64,000 bases of DNA, from NCBI GenBank assembly GCA_025602915.1, contig JAHLJZ010000031.1, positions 124,001 through 188,000 on the forward strand, written 5' to 3'. This document shows, one piece after another, positions 35,375 to 47,500 of this stretch. This DNA comes from Paraphysoderma sedebokerense (taxonomy: Eukaryota; Blastocladiomycota; Physodermatomycetes; Physodermatales; Physodermataceae). The notes beneath the pieces are model-generated. The model ran no database searches. It had not been told where the DNA came from and was given only the letters and a program-made list of their open reading frames with translations. Within the stretch, counting starts at the first letter, position 1; every line of letters begins with the position of its first letter. The position numbers and the translations under genes were made by a program.

Positions 35375-36470
35375 TCAGTCATCGTCTTCAAAGTTGGACC
35401 CATACTGCGAACGCCATAGAGCATTTCTTATGGATAGATCTGTCATGAAGTCGCCTACTTTTCGTTTTGCCGAAGGTTTGACCATAATTCCTAGGTTGTT
35501 AATGTGCCCGTATCTCCACATTTTTGAGAATTCCTCCTGACTAAACACCCCATCCCTCTTGTAAATATCCTTTCTCTTCTCTTCTTCGAGTAGTTGAGTT
35601 TTCAATGATAATAATTTCCTGAATGCCTGATCCATAAACATGGACACCATTGTCCCATCTTTCATCATACCATAGACTTCTAAGAACTTGTGATCATCAC
35701 TTCCCAATCGCTTCCATTCGTCGTGTAATATCTTGCGATCAGAGTATCTTCGTTTAAAGTAACGGTCCCACATATCCTTCTGGCCTTTGTATTTATCTAC
35801 TATTCTTCGCATCTCGTCAGACGTAAACTGCTTGACGGCTTCAAGTGCACTGCATACTTTGGGAATTCTTTGCAAATCGAAATCGATATCCACTTTCTTT
35901 TTACACGAGTCGAGGTGGCTAGATTCTGAATCCGTACGAGATCTCAGCTTGGCTAACGCACGGAAGTCCAGTCGTGTGGGGTCGTTCTCGTCCAGTTTAA
36001 AGGGTTCCAACCAAAGAGGATTGACAGGAGCTTTTATCGGCGGACAATTTGGATGCAGCTCATAGCATTTAGTATTGTTCTCCTTCTTGTAACATCATCC
36101 GCCCCTAACGAAGTCAGTTAGTGCCAGCACAGAGAACCGAGAATTAAGTAACTTAACATACCAGTTCCCTTGCCCAACTCATGTGTGATCCACCATAATC
36201 GTTGACTTGAGTCGTATTCATTCTCCGCATTCTTTTTGATCTCTTTTTAGCCCTTTCCAACTGCGAAACTATTTCCGCTTGGGCAACCTCGTCACCATAG
36301 GACTTGAGTAAAACTGCAATCATATCTTCCTTCCTTTTGGGTAACACTTTGATTGAATCCACATGGCGTTTTCGGTTCTTCAGCTCTTGACGTAGCATAG
36401 AGTTAGTCCAACTGGATGACTGTAATGATGGTTTCTCTACCTTTTGCTCTGACCCGGATGCAGTCTGCAT
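35375..36470 (-). CDS. Orphan basic/helical protein
   Basis: Two exons joined at WAREL|KKENNTKCYELHPNCPP (phase 0; intron GTATGT...AG about 36164-36084). The start is the ATG at 36470, the first ATG in frame. The N-terminal part is short and basic, with a helix-turn-helix-like or SAP-like stretch (MLRQELKNRKR...LLKSYGDE) and then RAKKRSKRMRRM, a probable nuclear signal. The C-terminal exon is highly charged and helical (DEMRRIVDKYKGQKDMWDRY, LLEEEKRKDIYKRDG) and ends FEDDD. I cannot name a family. The gene next to it (-) is the GATA factor; nothing ties them functionally. Confidence 0.65.
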
Positions 36471-38018
36471 GGTAATTGTATCCGCGTGATGTAGCGGTAT
36501 GAAGGAAATGCGATAACCTTGATAAAATTCCAAAGCAACAAAAGCAGTTCGACGAGGAGCCGTTCCCAAGCCGTAGAAAACGAAATCGGCGCGCCGCTGT
36601 CCGGGTGCATATTCTAAATTGAAACACCGTTGCGAAACGGATAGCGGAAACGAAGTTCGGCTTGTTCACTGCTTTTGCACCGCTGTCCGTCCTTCTACTC
36701 CCAAAAATTTATTGATTAATGTGCGTACGAAGACAGCGTCGATATTTCTCTGGCCAGCATGGTCTCCAAATATATTTCGATATAATATATGATTATGCGG
36801 AATGATCGCGGATCCTCTGTCTCAATTTTGAGCTAGGTTAAGTTCTCTCTAAGCCAGCAAGCATTGTCTTTTTCGGAACACTATGGAGCAACCAGTAGAG
36901 CACCTAGAGGCAAACATACGATAGAGAAGAAGATCTGCAGTACAAAATGTCCCATCGTGTATTTAAATTTAACAGATTTTGATTCCAAACGGGGACAACC
37001 CTGGAGTCGCCTGCATCAAATAAATAATTCAGACGGCTGTACCAATTCTATAACCCATCAGTCGATGTATAATTTTTTTAGTCAAATTTCAGTTACGTTT
37101 CCAGTAAACATTCTTTTCAGATTTGGAAAAAAAGCAAAATTAAGGGCAGATAACAGAAAGCAAATCCTTTCTTAGAGAAAATCCATTTTTAGAAGAGTGA
37201 TTCTGAGGTCGCACTGTGGAAATGAGGCTGCAACTTTGGTGGCTTAGTCAATACATATATAGTAAGAAGCATAATGCGGTTGGTCACATCAGAGTTTTAA
37301 TTTCTTCGATCATTCTCCTGCAGCGGCTGGTGAGCTGAGCGATTTTAATTTCCAGGTGGTGTATAGACTGCGAAACAATCGGGAATTGGCAATTGGCGAT
37401 ATGGCGTGAATGGATGTTGTTAGCTTTGTAATACGCTAATATTGGGTGACCCATGCGTGTGGGGAGTTGAGGGGATTATCAGTCCGGGGTTAGGAGAGTT
37501 GTTAGGAGGGCAGACAGTATGGCGAGGAGGCAAACCGGCAATTGCGGGCCATCAGCGGAATGAGTAATAAATGAATTTTCTGATATGCCGCCATAGAGAT
37601 GGGACATAGGGATACCGAGAGCTCGGGGGCGCTATTGTCAGGGAGGCGACATGTGTGGTTGCGGGGTACGTGACCGCGTGACGCGTGACAGCACCGTATT
37701 TCATTCCCGCGGCCGTCGCACAGGATGCCTTCTCATTGCACAAAAACAGTCGCTCAGCACGCCCGCCCTGACAGATACATCCATCAGAGATATAGATATA
37801 AACAGGTCTCAGATACGCCGGCCCCGCATAGCACCCTGACGCATATCCCCTCCCCTCCATGCATCCCTGTCTGCTGCTCGCAAAACGCCAACTCTGAACC
37901 AGACATTAAATTGCAATATCTCACCTCACGTCTCGAATGTCGCACTCCGACCGCACACATTAATACACCCCTCTCTCTGCCAATCCCTATTACCCAATAC
38001 CATTCATCAACTAATACA
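36471..38018. other. Long divergent intergenic region
   Basis: About 1.5 kb between the orphan (-) and the first alpha-arrestin (+). The reading frame of the arrestin stays open upstream to 37725, but without family resemblance. A cluster of three CGTGAC repeats lies at 37669-37689. Nothing else is supported. Confidence 0.45.
37669..37689 (+). promoter_or_regulatory. Three direct CGTGAC repeats
   Basis: CGTGAC occurs at 37669-37674, 37677-37682 and 37684-37689, about 330 nt upstream of the arrestin ATG. The third copy overlaps an ACGCGT (37681-37686). The spacing of 7-8 nt looks like a regulator-binding cluster. Which factor is unknown. Confidence 0.4.
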
Positions 38019-40271
38019 ATGTCGTCGCATTTTCTTCCTATTTCCTTTTTACCCCCGCCCTCAAACCCCGAAGGAATCCCACAAATGCAGTCACATGCTC
38101 CTTCCTTCTCGTCTTCGTCAAAACTGCCGACCTTGAAACTTGCATCGTCCTCTCTCTGCACTATCCCCTACATACTAGGATTACCCGGCATCACTCGTTT
38201 GAATGTGGCCGCGGTGATAGAAATGGATATTCCCAGAGGATTCGACATTGACAGAATTCTCAAAGTTCGTGCTTGCTTCAACGGCTCAAGCCGGGTTGCC
38301 TTTCTAGGAAAGCAGAATGCAACTGTTATCGATACCAAACCCTTCGCAAAGTCGGCCAAAATTATATGGAACAGAAAACATTTAAATACAGCCGAAAACA
38401 ATAGCAGTTCCAGGGCAAGAACTTTGGGAGCAGCAAGACCTGTCCGAACACTCCATGACTCGACACTTGCAACGGAGCCCGATCTATCGTCACCAGAGTC
38501 TTCTCCTGACCTCTCTAACCAGTCCAACCCTCGTCAGAACCAGCAACCACTTCAATATGGAACCAACAAGTTATATTTTACTTTCCCGATTCCCCATAAC
38601 CTCCCGCCTTCGATCCGCGAAACGACGGCTAATATCATCTACACGTTAACTGTCTATGTCCATATTGCCGCCAGCGGTCAGTCATTGTTCGGGAGTACGA
38701 AGCGAAAGATAATTCATGCAACTCAGGAAATCGTACTGCCGAAATGGGATCTGCAGAATTACATTAATGGGTATCAAGCACTCGGTATTTCGCTATCAAA
38801 CCGAGCAATTAAGGAAGACGAAGTGGAATGTGATTCTCCTCGTCTTTTACATTCCAACTTTCACAACGATGAATCCGCATCAACCGAATCTACTTATCCC
38901 TTAACCTGTATGGAGTCACTTGCATATCAACCGGTTTCCTCCCCAACTTCTGGCGAATTTCCGTCCAGCCCTTCTACCCTCCGAAGTCAACGCCGATTTT
39001 CATTCTCAAGCTCAATTTCACCGTCGCCTGTGTCTCAACCCTTCTTACCAGCTCCACCCCCACTAACGTACGACTTGAATTTGCAAACGCCGACACTTCA
39101 CCCCGGCAGGGCGTTGTCTTTTCATCTAACATTGACAACCCCTTTCCCGGACATGATTGTCGACGTCTTGCATGTTGGTCTGAAAAAGTATACAGACACA
39201 TTGACAATGGGAATGGAGGACAGAGAATGCGAATATGTGTGTCGATGGAAAGTAAGGGGTTTGAATCAGTTTTGGAAAGCGGTGGATGCTAGCACTTTGA
39301 GTGACGAGTTCGGCCAGAATGAATCTTCCGTGTCGTTTGAAGATGTCGAAATGACTGACTCCGATCCCGACAGAATAGTGAGCACAGCTCAACCTATCAA
39401 TATCAATCGAAATTCTGACGCACCACCATCTTACGCATCCATCTTGCCGTCCCCTTCTTCGTTCAACCAAGATGTATCTCCCATTGTCGCTGCAAACAAT
39501 AACCGCACTTATGTTTTGTCTCAGACTTTCCATTTCCCACTTCCAGAACAATTGACTCCGTCGGCACAATACCTTTTGCATCAAGATTCATCTTTCAAGA
39601 TATCTTACAAACTCAAATTGTCACTTTCAAGTTGCAATCAATCAACTCCTACCCGGTCGGAATTTTCTCCTGTTTCAATAAATCCACCTATACCTCGATC
39701 TCCTGTCATTTCATCTTCGCCGCCTTCAACTGTTTCAAATAACTCGTACTTTCCAAATACGAACACTTCCAACACCTCTCACGGTCTCCATTCTCCCCCA
39801 CCAAGCCCTACTTCCGAAACTTATCCCTCCTCTTTGTCTCTTGGCACATCACCTCCTTCAGAACCTGAATCGGAGCCACAAACCTTCTTTTCCAAAGCTC
39901 GTCGAAGACTTTCTCTCCTTCCCATTCAATTACCTCATCTCAACTTTTCTTCTATTTCTTCAATGTTCAAATCCTCGTTCGCTAAAACAACCAGAATTCA
40001 AACAGAAGTAAAAGTAACGTGTGGTCCCGTGGAAGGAATGACTGCCAGTGTAGACGATCTAGTGAGAAGATGTACAGAAGGAAACGGATTTTTCAGCGGT
40101 GACACCGTCACAGCAAGTTCAGGTGATTCCCCACCTGCAATTGACGGTAACGACGAGTCAACCGATTTGGATGGATCAAATCGTGCGGGAGTACCTGCCA
40201 CGGGGTACCATGAGTATAGAGAAATGATTGGATTAGATGATCAGGAAGAATTGGATAGGTGGTGGAATTGA
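38019..40271 (+). CDS. Alpha-arrestin (ART-like ubiquitin ligase adaptor), paralogue 1
   Basis: Single exon of 750 residues from the ATG at 38019 (MSSHFLPISF). The arrestin N-like part has LKLASSSLCTIPYILGLPG..NVAAVIEMDIPRGFDIDRIL and FTFPIPHNLPPSIRE..TLTVYVHI. The C-like part contains TYDLNLQTPTLHPGRALSFH. A PPxY motif (P469-P-S-Y472), the site that recruits Rsp5/NEDD4-type ligases, lies between the C-like domain's halves. The C-terminal tip is QEELDRWWN. Long Ser/Pro loops are inserted. The expected role is to link membrane transporters to ubiquitination and endocytosis (family knowledge). It forms a tandem pair with the gene at 41689. The arrestin fold call rests on pattern and the PPxY, not on an alignment. 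Confidence 0.75.
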   Translation: MSSHFLPISFLPPPSNPEGIPQMQSHAPSFSSSSKLPTLKLASSSLCTIPYILGLPGITRLNVAAVIEMDIPRGFDIDRILKVRACFNGSSRVAFLGKQNATVIDTKPFAKSAKIIWNRKHLNTAENNSSSRARTLGAARPVRTLHDSTLATEPDLSSPESSPDLSNQSNPRQNQQPLQYGTNKLYFTFPIPHNLPPSIRETTANIIYTLTVYVHIAASGQSLFGSTKRKIIHATQEIVLPKWDLQNYINGYQALGISLSNRAIKEDEVECDSPRLLHSNFHNDESASTESTYPLTCMESLAYQPVSSPTSGEFPSSPSTLRSQRRFSFSSSISPSPVSQPFLPAPPPLTYDLNLQTPTLHPGRALSFHLTLTTPFPDMIVDVLHVGLKKYTDTLTMGMEDRECEYVCRWKVRGLNQFWKAVDASTLSDEFGQNESSVSFEDVEMTDSDPDRIVSTAQPININRNSDAPPSYASILPSPSSFNQDVSPIVAANNNRTYVLSQTFHFPLPEQLTPSAQYLLHQDSSFKISYKLKLSLSSCNQSTPTRSEFSPVSINPPIPRSPVISSSPPSTVSNNSYFPNTNTSNTSHGLHSPPPSPTSETYPSSLSLGTSPPSEPESEPQTFFSKARRRLSLLPIQLPHLNFSSISSMFKSSFAKTTRIQTEVKVTCGPVEGMTASVDDLVRRCTEGNGFFSGDTVTASSGDSPPAIDGNDESTDLDGSNRAGVPATGYHEYREMIGLDDQEELDRWWN

Positions 40272-41688
40272 GTTAACTAAGTTTAACTAAATCTAGTTTC
40301 TAGCACCTTGCCATACCCATTGCGAACACTTTCTTTTGCGACTCTTCCATTACTTGCCAATTATCATGTATATATTTTCCATTTCACTAGACTAGATGTC
40401 CTGTACATGTGTGTTGTACATACCTTTATTCATCAAATTTATTGTTATTATCCATTTTATTCAAATGATAATACCTGATAAACATTTTACTTGACATAAA
40501 TTGTCTTTGTCCTTGTTGATCCCGCTATGATAATTTACCGCAACCGCCATTCCTGAGGAAGATTGAATGCATTCATGAAAATTAATGTTAAGTTTAACAG
40601 GCGACAACAGATCCCTGTAAGTATGTAGAGTCGACATTAACAGTATGGTTTCGATCCATCCTAACTTATAACATTTCGAATTTTTCAATACATAAGAATC
40701 AGAATTATATTATTGCATCCCAACAGAAAGAATAAACAATAATTCAGTTAATTAGCCGAATACTGCGTGTTTGCGACCCAATCTTTGACATATTTTGCCT
40801 CAATATTTTAAATAAGATACAAACGATTACAAGAAATGATCTGTAAAGTTTATTACGATTTTAACGATATTGGCTGTCACTCGCATTCATATTTCCTCTA
40901 AACTAATCTCCGCTGAATCTGAAAACTGGTTAGATCGCCTACCAATCTGTACGGTGGTATTACTGTTACGATTCCTCAGCGGCGCGCATTTTCACGACCA
41001 AGCGTCGTTTTTAAGATAGAAGATTCCAACAAAAGAAACAGTCGTCACCAATGGCGAAAATAATTCTGACGACAAATGGTGGCGCTAGTTTTAACAGTTA
41101 ATTCTTTGGAATGGAAGATGGCTGTTTTCCGCCGGCGCCCAATATTGTGAGGTACTCAACAGTTTGTCTGTTTTGTTCTGAATACAGTTGTACTGGCGTC
41201 ATTCTGCTAGTGAAGACAATACGTTCGGTACTCCTGGGGTTAGTATCGGGGAAAAAGAGGGTAACAGTCAACAGATAGTGCAACAGAGATGCGGTTTAAA
41301 AATAGGACTGGTAGCGAGGATGGGAGTTGGTGTATAGTGAAACTTAAACATGAGACAATCGTGATCAAGTTGGAACAATTGCGCGGGCGACTCGGAGTCT
41401 CAGACCGAGGGATTTGACTCTGGGCGATTCTGTGATGACTGTTATATATTTCAGAAGGTAGCCAATGTGAGGGGTTCAATTTACAGATTTCCAAATAGAC
41501 GTTCGCAGATAAAGTAAGTCATATATCTCTTAGCAGAACTGTTTCACTATAGAGTAACGGTAGGGTAACTTTGGTTTTCGTACAGATAGTCAACTTTTTA
41601 CGCGATTGGGAATTTGGTACCTCGAATTTAGGAGATTTTTAGTTAAATCGACTATTACATTACCCCACACAGTCACACACCCATATCA
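40272..41688. other. Intergenic region between arrestin paralogues
   Basis: About 1.4 kb with only short, unconvincing ORFs on both strands. It probably holds the 3' end of paralogue 1 and the promoter of paralogue 2. Confidence 0.4.
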
Positions 41689-43755
41689 ATGACTTTTCCT
41701 AATCTTTGTATACTTCCGAAAGCCATCTCCTCTTCTTTTTCACAACCGACCTTGAAACTTTCATCTTCTTCCCTCTGTACGATCCCTTATATCATAGGAT
41801 TACCGGGTATAACTGATCTGAATGTGGCCGCAATAGTGGAAATTGATATTCCCCCCGGATTCGATGTTGACAGAATTATCGGAGTTCGTGCGTGGTTTAA
41901 TGGTTCTAGTAATGTAACTTATGTTGAAAAGCAGCATGAAACCGTGGTAGATACGAAACCAGTCGTGAAGGTAGCAAAAGTCATTTGGCATCGAGCAAAT
42001 TCGAATTTAGGGGGTACGAATGGGGAAAGTCATTCTGATGCCACAGTAAGAAGATTGGGCGAGGAAAGCGTTGATCAAGTTATCCATTCTTCGGAACCTC
42101 CGTTCCATCCAGACCAATCCTCACCGGAATGTTCACCGAACGTTTCTGACCCCTCCAACTGGTCCGATTCTCGTCCACAGAAACGATTTCAATGCGGAAT
42201 TAATAGAATTCCATTTACATTTTCAATTTCACATAATCTTCCACCTTCGGTTCGGGAACCTACGGTTACTGTTTTCTACACTTTAACAGTTTATATGCAT
42301 ATTGCCACCAGCGGTCGGTCATTATTTGGAAGTAAAAAGAGGAAGATGATTCATGTAAGTCAAGAGATTGTACTGCCGAGATGGAATTTGCAAAACTACA
42401 TCGACGGGTTTCAAGCGCCGGGAAGATTTTTATCAAACCGGATTATTCAACATGTCGGCGTGGACCGTCGGCCTCATCAAGTTTTACAATCCAATTACCG
42501 AAACGATCAAATCATGACACCAACACCGAACCGTTTATATTCGTCACGCCGTACCGTTCGCCGGAATCGTCACGGTCACATTTGTCCACCGTCTTTGCCC
42601 GTTCCACCCCCATTAACGTACGACTTGAATGTGCGAAGTTCGACAGTTCAACCCGGCAAAGCCTTATCCTTTCATCTAACATTGACCACCCCTTATCCGG
42701 ATATGATTGTAGACGTGCTGCATGTCGGTTTAAAAATGTACACGGACACAGTGACGATGGATATGGAAGTTACGGAATCTGAATACGTATGCCGATGGAA
42801 AATAAGGGGTTTGGATCGATTTTGGAAAGTGGTAAATGCAAGCGACTTGAGGTATGTCGGTAGACAGAACAATTCAGATACGCCATTCGATAATGGTAAT
42901 ATGGTTCAATCGAGTACAAACATGGAGAATGATGCTCCTCATTCTGGCGCGCCGCCATCGTATTGTCCCTTTTTGGATGAGGTCCGGTCAGATAATTCAG
43001 ATACCAGCATTAATCGACTTTACATTCTGTCCCAAACTTTCCATTTTCCGCTTCCTGACTATCTAACTCCGTCCTCCGATTATCGCGCGCACCAAGTCGA
43101 TTCATCTCCTAAAATTCATTATAAATTCAAAATAAAACTTTCATGTCGCACTCCATCATCTCTATCGCGATCGAAATTCAATTCTGTTTCAGTCAATCCA
43201 AATTTATCTCGGCTTTCACTGTCTCCGCCCTCAAATGATTCCACTCCTTTAAACAGGGTGACATCACTACCAACAAGCTGTCGCAACCAGGACTCCCACC
43301 CACGCAGTTCTCCTACTGCTAACTATCTGTCGTCGTCTCTTCTTCCCCACGCTTCAAAGCCAAATAGGAAACCACGAAGATTTATCGTCTCTGCTCTCCA
43401 AAAATTGTCATACAATCCCACTCAGTTAACACGTCTCAACTTCCCGTCATTCAATTCGATTTTCAAGTCGTTTGGTGCTACAACGATTAAAATTCAAGCG
43501 GAAGTAGAAGTAGCTTCTGGTTCCGTGGAAGGAATGAATCTTAGCGTAGATGAATTGATCAAGCGGTATATGGATCACAGCGAAATACTGGGCGGTTGTG
43601 CGGTCACATCGACTGATAGTCCGACTGAGGAACCTCCGGAAATGGACTTTGGACTTGATTTTAGCCACGTCGATGTAGACGGAACGAGTATACTTTCTGA
43701 AGGAAACAATGAAAGTAGAGACTATCAAGAAGAATTAGATCCGTGGTGGAGTTAG
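41689..43755 (+). CDS. Alpha-arrestin (ART-like), paralogue 2
   Basis: Single exon of 688 residues. It is collinear with paralogue 1: LKLSSSSLCTIPYIIGLPG versus LKLASSSLCTIPYILGLPG, FTFSISHNLPPSVRE, TLTVYMHIATSGRSLFGS, PGKALSFHLTLTTPYPDMIV, LSQTFHFPLPDYLTPS, and the C-terminal QEELDPWWS. The PPxY is kept (P422-P-S-Y425). Ser/Pro linkers differ in length and the loop near 43200-43370 is largely rewritten, so the copy is not recent. Same strand, same intronless structure, no inserted genes: tandem duplication followed by divergence. Confidence 0.75.
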   Translation: MTFPNLCILPKAISSSFSQPTLKLSSSSLCTIPYIIGLPGITDLNVAAIVEIDIPPGFDVDRIIGVRAWFNGSSNVTYVEKQHETVVDTKPVVKVAKVIWHRANSNLGGTNGESHSDATVRRLGEESVDQVIHSSEPPFHPDQSSPECSPNVSDPSNWSDSRPQKRFQCGINRIPFTFSISHNLPPSVREPTVTVFYTLTVYMHIATSGRSLFGSKKRKMIHVSQEIVLPRWNLQNYIDGFQAPGRFLSNRIIQHVGVDRRPHQVLQSNYRNDQIMTPTPNRLYSSRRTVRRNRHGHICPPSLPVPPPLTYDLNVRSSTVQPGKALSFHLTLTTPYPDMIVDVLHVGLKMYTDTVTMDMEVTESEYVCRWKIRGLDRFWKVVNASDLRYVGRQNNSDTPFDNGNMVQSSTNMENDAPHSGAPPSYCPFLDEVRSDNSDTSINRLYILSQTFHFPLPDYLTPSSDYRAHQVDSSPKIHYKFKIKLSCRTPSSLSRSKFNSVSVNPNLSRLSLSPPSNDSTPLNRVTSLPTSCRNQDSHPRSSPTANYLSSSLLPHASKPNRKPRRFIVSALQKLSYNPTQLTRLNFPSFNSIFKSFGATTIKIQAEVEVASGSVEGMNLSVDELIKRYMDHSEILGGCAVTSTDSPTEEPPEMDFGLDFSHVDVDGTSILSEGNNESRDYQEELDPWWS

Positions 43756-44501
43756 CTAGACAGTACTCTTAGTGTATTGCGATCGCAGATAATTTTTTTT
43801 ATAATTATTATACTTGTTTGTCATAATATCTGTCATTTTATTGTACATTGTAGATATACAGTTTCATTCACTTTAAGCGCTTTCCTGCATTTGAGTTGTC
43901 CATGTTTGATAGGCTGTTCCCCTGTGGAACCCTGTTTGCTAAGCCGACAGAGTGTGACAAGGATGATCTTGGTTTTAGAACATGCACTGTTCTGTGCTCA
44001 AAGGCATGCTGAGTCCTGACATAGCCCCAGCCGATCTCTCTCCAAAGTGTGCGAATATGGGACTTGTCGCAGAGAATGCACGGCGTGGACATTACAAATG
44101 ATGCATTCTCTTTGGGGCACCGTACGGATGAAGCCAAAATCAGCGCAGAGAGAGGGAGGAAGGGACGGGCAAAGAGAAAATAGATTGCTGGGCTGTGATT
44201 GGCGGAGACGCGTCAATTTAATAATACGCGGCCAATCAGCGTCGCCAGCTTAAAGTCGCGGCTCTGGTTTGCCAAGGAGGAGAAACAATAGCAAGAAAAG
44301 TCGATTTCGGAGATTCCCCATTGAACGGCCCTTCATTAATCCACCTCTCATTTTCATCCCATCTCCTCCATCTCATCTGACTCTCTCGCTCTCGAGTCTT
44401 GTTTCTCCTGTGGAAACCCCCCCCTCTCTCACAAGTCACTCCCTCCTCCCGACCTTGCATCCCCATACCATCCACGTCGGCCCAGATAGCTGAAAACCAA
44501 C
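43756..44501. other. Upstream region of the RhoGAP gene
   Basis: About 745 nt. Holds the CCAAT/ACGCGT cluster listed separately, then a long pyrimidine-rich stretch just before the ATG. No gene is seen. Confidence 0.5.
44198..44236 (+). promoter_or_regulatory. CCAAT boxes flanking an ACGCGT element
   Basis: ATTGG (44198-44202, inverted CCAAT), ACGCGT (44208-44213) and CCAAT (44232-44236) lie together about 265-305 nt upstream of the RhoGAP ATG. ACGCGT is the MCB element of G1/S genes in yeasts; CCAAT binds the HAP/NF-Y complex. Confidence 0.4.
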
Positions 44502-47500
44502 ATGATATCTGCTTACCCGCCGCCCCCGACGCCGGCGTCCCCTTCCACATCCCAAGATGTCTTTCAACAGATTGTCGCAGAAAGGGACGCTTTGAAATCC
44601 CAAAATGATCAATTGTGGAAGTTGGTAGAGAAACAACGATCAGTTATCTTTCACCTCAGAAGTCAGCTAGAGTCGTTACAGCAGGGACAACCTCTGCCAG
44701 ACTCCAATTCATCGGATACTGCAAATGTCAACGGCATTCCAGAGTCCTCTTTCTCAGCCTCCGATGACCAACAGCAGCAACTAGAAGATACTTCTAGTGT
44801 GTCACAGCAGCTGCCAACACCGAATACGTCGCCTTCGACAAACGACCTGCTTAGTAAAAGTTCAAAAGAGTCCGGTATTGGAGGCAATGGAGAAGGGAGT
44901 ATTGTATCTGTATCATCAAAAGTCGAAAATAGAGAGGCCACAGCATCTCCCCAGCCCTCGTCTTCCATCCCTCCGAAAAATGTCGTATGGAAACCGAGGA
45001 AGTCTAGTCTTTTAGGTGACTCTGATGACGAACAAGCCATGAGGGTAGCTCAGCAGCGTCAACTTTCAGCGCCTTCTCTTTCAACTCAGAACCAATCCCT
45101 TCCACCTCAACCGACTCCTCCTGCTTTGCCACCTAGGCCGTCTACGTCGGTCGAATATCCCATTCCCCCACCCCGTTCCTCCTCTAGCGTCACTAACGAC
45201 CCGAATTCACAAACTGATAGCGATGTGTCACTGAACTTCTCCAACCCTTCAAGTCCATTGAACCTTAATGAGGCACAAATAGCTCGACTAAGGTCTTCCT
45301 TACACACCGCTACCCTGCCCGTTGTTCAGTCCATCATTCGACCGAACCATAGAAACAAAGATGTTGCATCATTTGTGATGTCTGTTAGAACGGACTCGAC
45401 ACCCGATTCTGAATTGTGGTGTGTTGAGAAGCTGTATTCCGATTTTATTCATTTAGATGGCAAAATTCGGTTCCAAACTCGTCAAATTCCAAATGTATTC
45501 AACCGGTTGCCGAGACTCCCTGATAAGACTTTATTTAGCACACATTCGCCAGCTAAATCTGACCAACGCCGTGCCGCCTTAGAATCGTATTTATCATACC
45601 TCCTCATTCTCGTCAGAGAACATCCTTCGATGGCTATTATCCCCTCTCTCTTGGAATTTGTTACGACTAATATCTACAGTCCTCCTCAAGAACCGTCTGA
45701 AGATTCTGCTATTAAGAAGGAAGGATATCTTATCAAACGGGGTAAAAACTGGGGTGGTTGGAAGCCGAGGTACTTCGTTCTGACAGCGTATCAGTTAGAT
45801 TACCTTGAGCAACAAGACGGATCTGTGTCTGGTTCCATCAAATTGCAGCATGCTAGGTGTTTATCATTGGATTCCAACATCAATTCTTCGGCTGGTTCGA
45901 ATGGATTAGATGATATGGATAAAGAGTACAGACATGCATTCGCTATTATACCCGAAAACAAAAAAGGGGGCCAACAGATATTATGCGCTCAAAGTGACGA
46001 AGAGAGAGATAAATGGGTGAAAGCTATTTCGGCGGTAATCAACGGATTGAAATCACAAAGAGTCATTCAAGTTGTGTCGACCGACAGTCCCACTCCGATC
46101 TCGTCCACTCCGTCTACCGATTCTCAAGTCCCTCCCTCAGCACCCGACCCATACGCTACTTCGACCCAGTCGTCGAACACTCAAGGAAAGCTATTCAATG
46201 CATTAAAGCAACCGAAGAACTTGTTTTCAAACTTTAAAAACAATTCTCAGTCCTCTTCTGCTAATCTTCGACCGTCACATGGCCCTGTGTTCGGTGTGCC
46301 GCTTGAACAAGCCATTGCTATTGCCGCCATTGGAGAAGGTCAAGGAATACCTGCTGTAGTGTATCGCTGCATTGAATATTTGGATGCTAAGAACGGTATG
46401 TCTACTCATTCTGGTGTCATTGGTAAAACGCACATGTGACTGAAGAAATTTTTGTTTCTGCAGCCGCTGGAGAGGAAGGTATTTACAGATTGAGTGGAAG
46501 TACCAGTGCTATTCGTTCATTGAAAGAACGGTTCAATAGAGGTAATCATTACATTTTGATTTATAGAAAGCATTTGTGAGTGTCCTGACGATTTGCCCTT
46601 TAAACTATAGACGGGGACATTAATCTTCTAGCCGAAGATGTTTACTACGACGTCCATGCTATTGCTGGCCTTCTGAAGCTATACCTTCGGGAACTCCCAT
46701 GCTCGATTTTGACCAAACAACTCCATTCAGAATTTCTTCATGTCATCGACTTCTCTTCACGAGATGATAGAGTCATTGCGTTATCGCAACTCGTCAAGTC
46801 TCTCCCACCACAGAACTACGCACTTCTTCGCGCTCTCATCACCCATCTCATATCCGTCGTCAATAACTCTGCTAAGAACAAAATGACAGTCAGAAATATC
46901 GGAATCGTATTTTCACCTACCTTGGGTGTTCCTGCTGGTGTATTTACATTATTGATGACAGAATTTGAAGTCGTTTTTGATTTATCATCTACAAGCCGAC
47001 GAGATTCTCAGGTATCTTCTGAACTCACGGTTTCTGAGGTAGAACCCAAACAGACGGAAGAATTACAACATCAATCCAGAAATATCCCTGTCGAGGAAGT
47101 TAAAGAGAGAGATTCAGGGACACCTCAGCAGTTTACTAGAGGAAATCGACGGTCTCAGTATTTCAATTCGGCGCAGCAAGATATGCTGTCGGATTACATC
47201 AACAATGGAATACCGCCGCCATTGCCCGAAGGAGCCCAAGAGAATGGAGAGTTGCCTCACAGGCAAGATGGTAAAACTAGCCGAAAAGGAAGTCATAGAA
47301 AGAACCGAAAAAGTGTGCTCTTTGACGAAAGGTATTATTTAAATTGAACATGATAGTTCGTGATTTGAATCTAATCTTCTTTCTTTTTCGAATGCTTCCT
47401 AGTGCGTCGGAGGCAATCGCAAGGTCTTCTGTGATTGTTGAACCTCGTGATGACGAAAGTAATGATGAATATGATGCTGGTGAAGACGAATTTCAAGATG

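Noticed and set aside
37725-38018. N-terminal extension of arrestin paralogue 1 through the open frame
   Set aside because: Not similar to paralogue 2 and low in family character; the ATG at 38019 is preferred.
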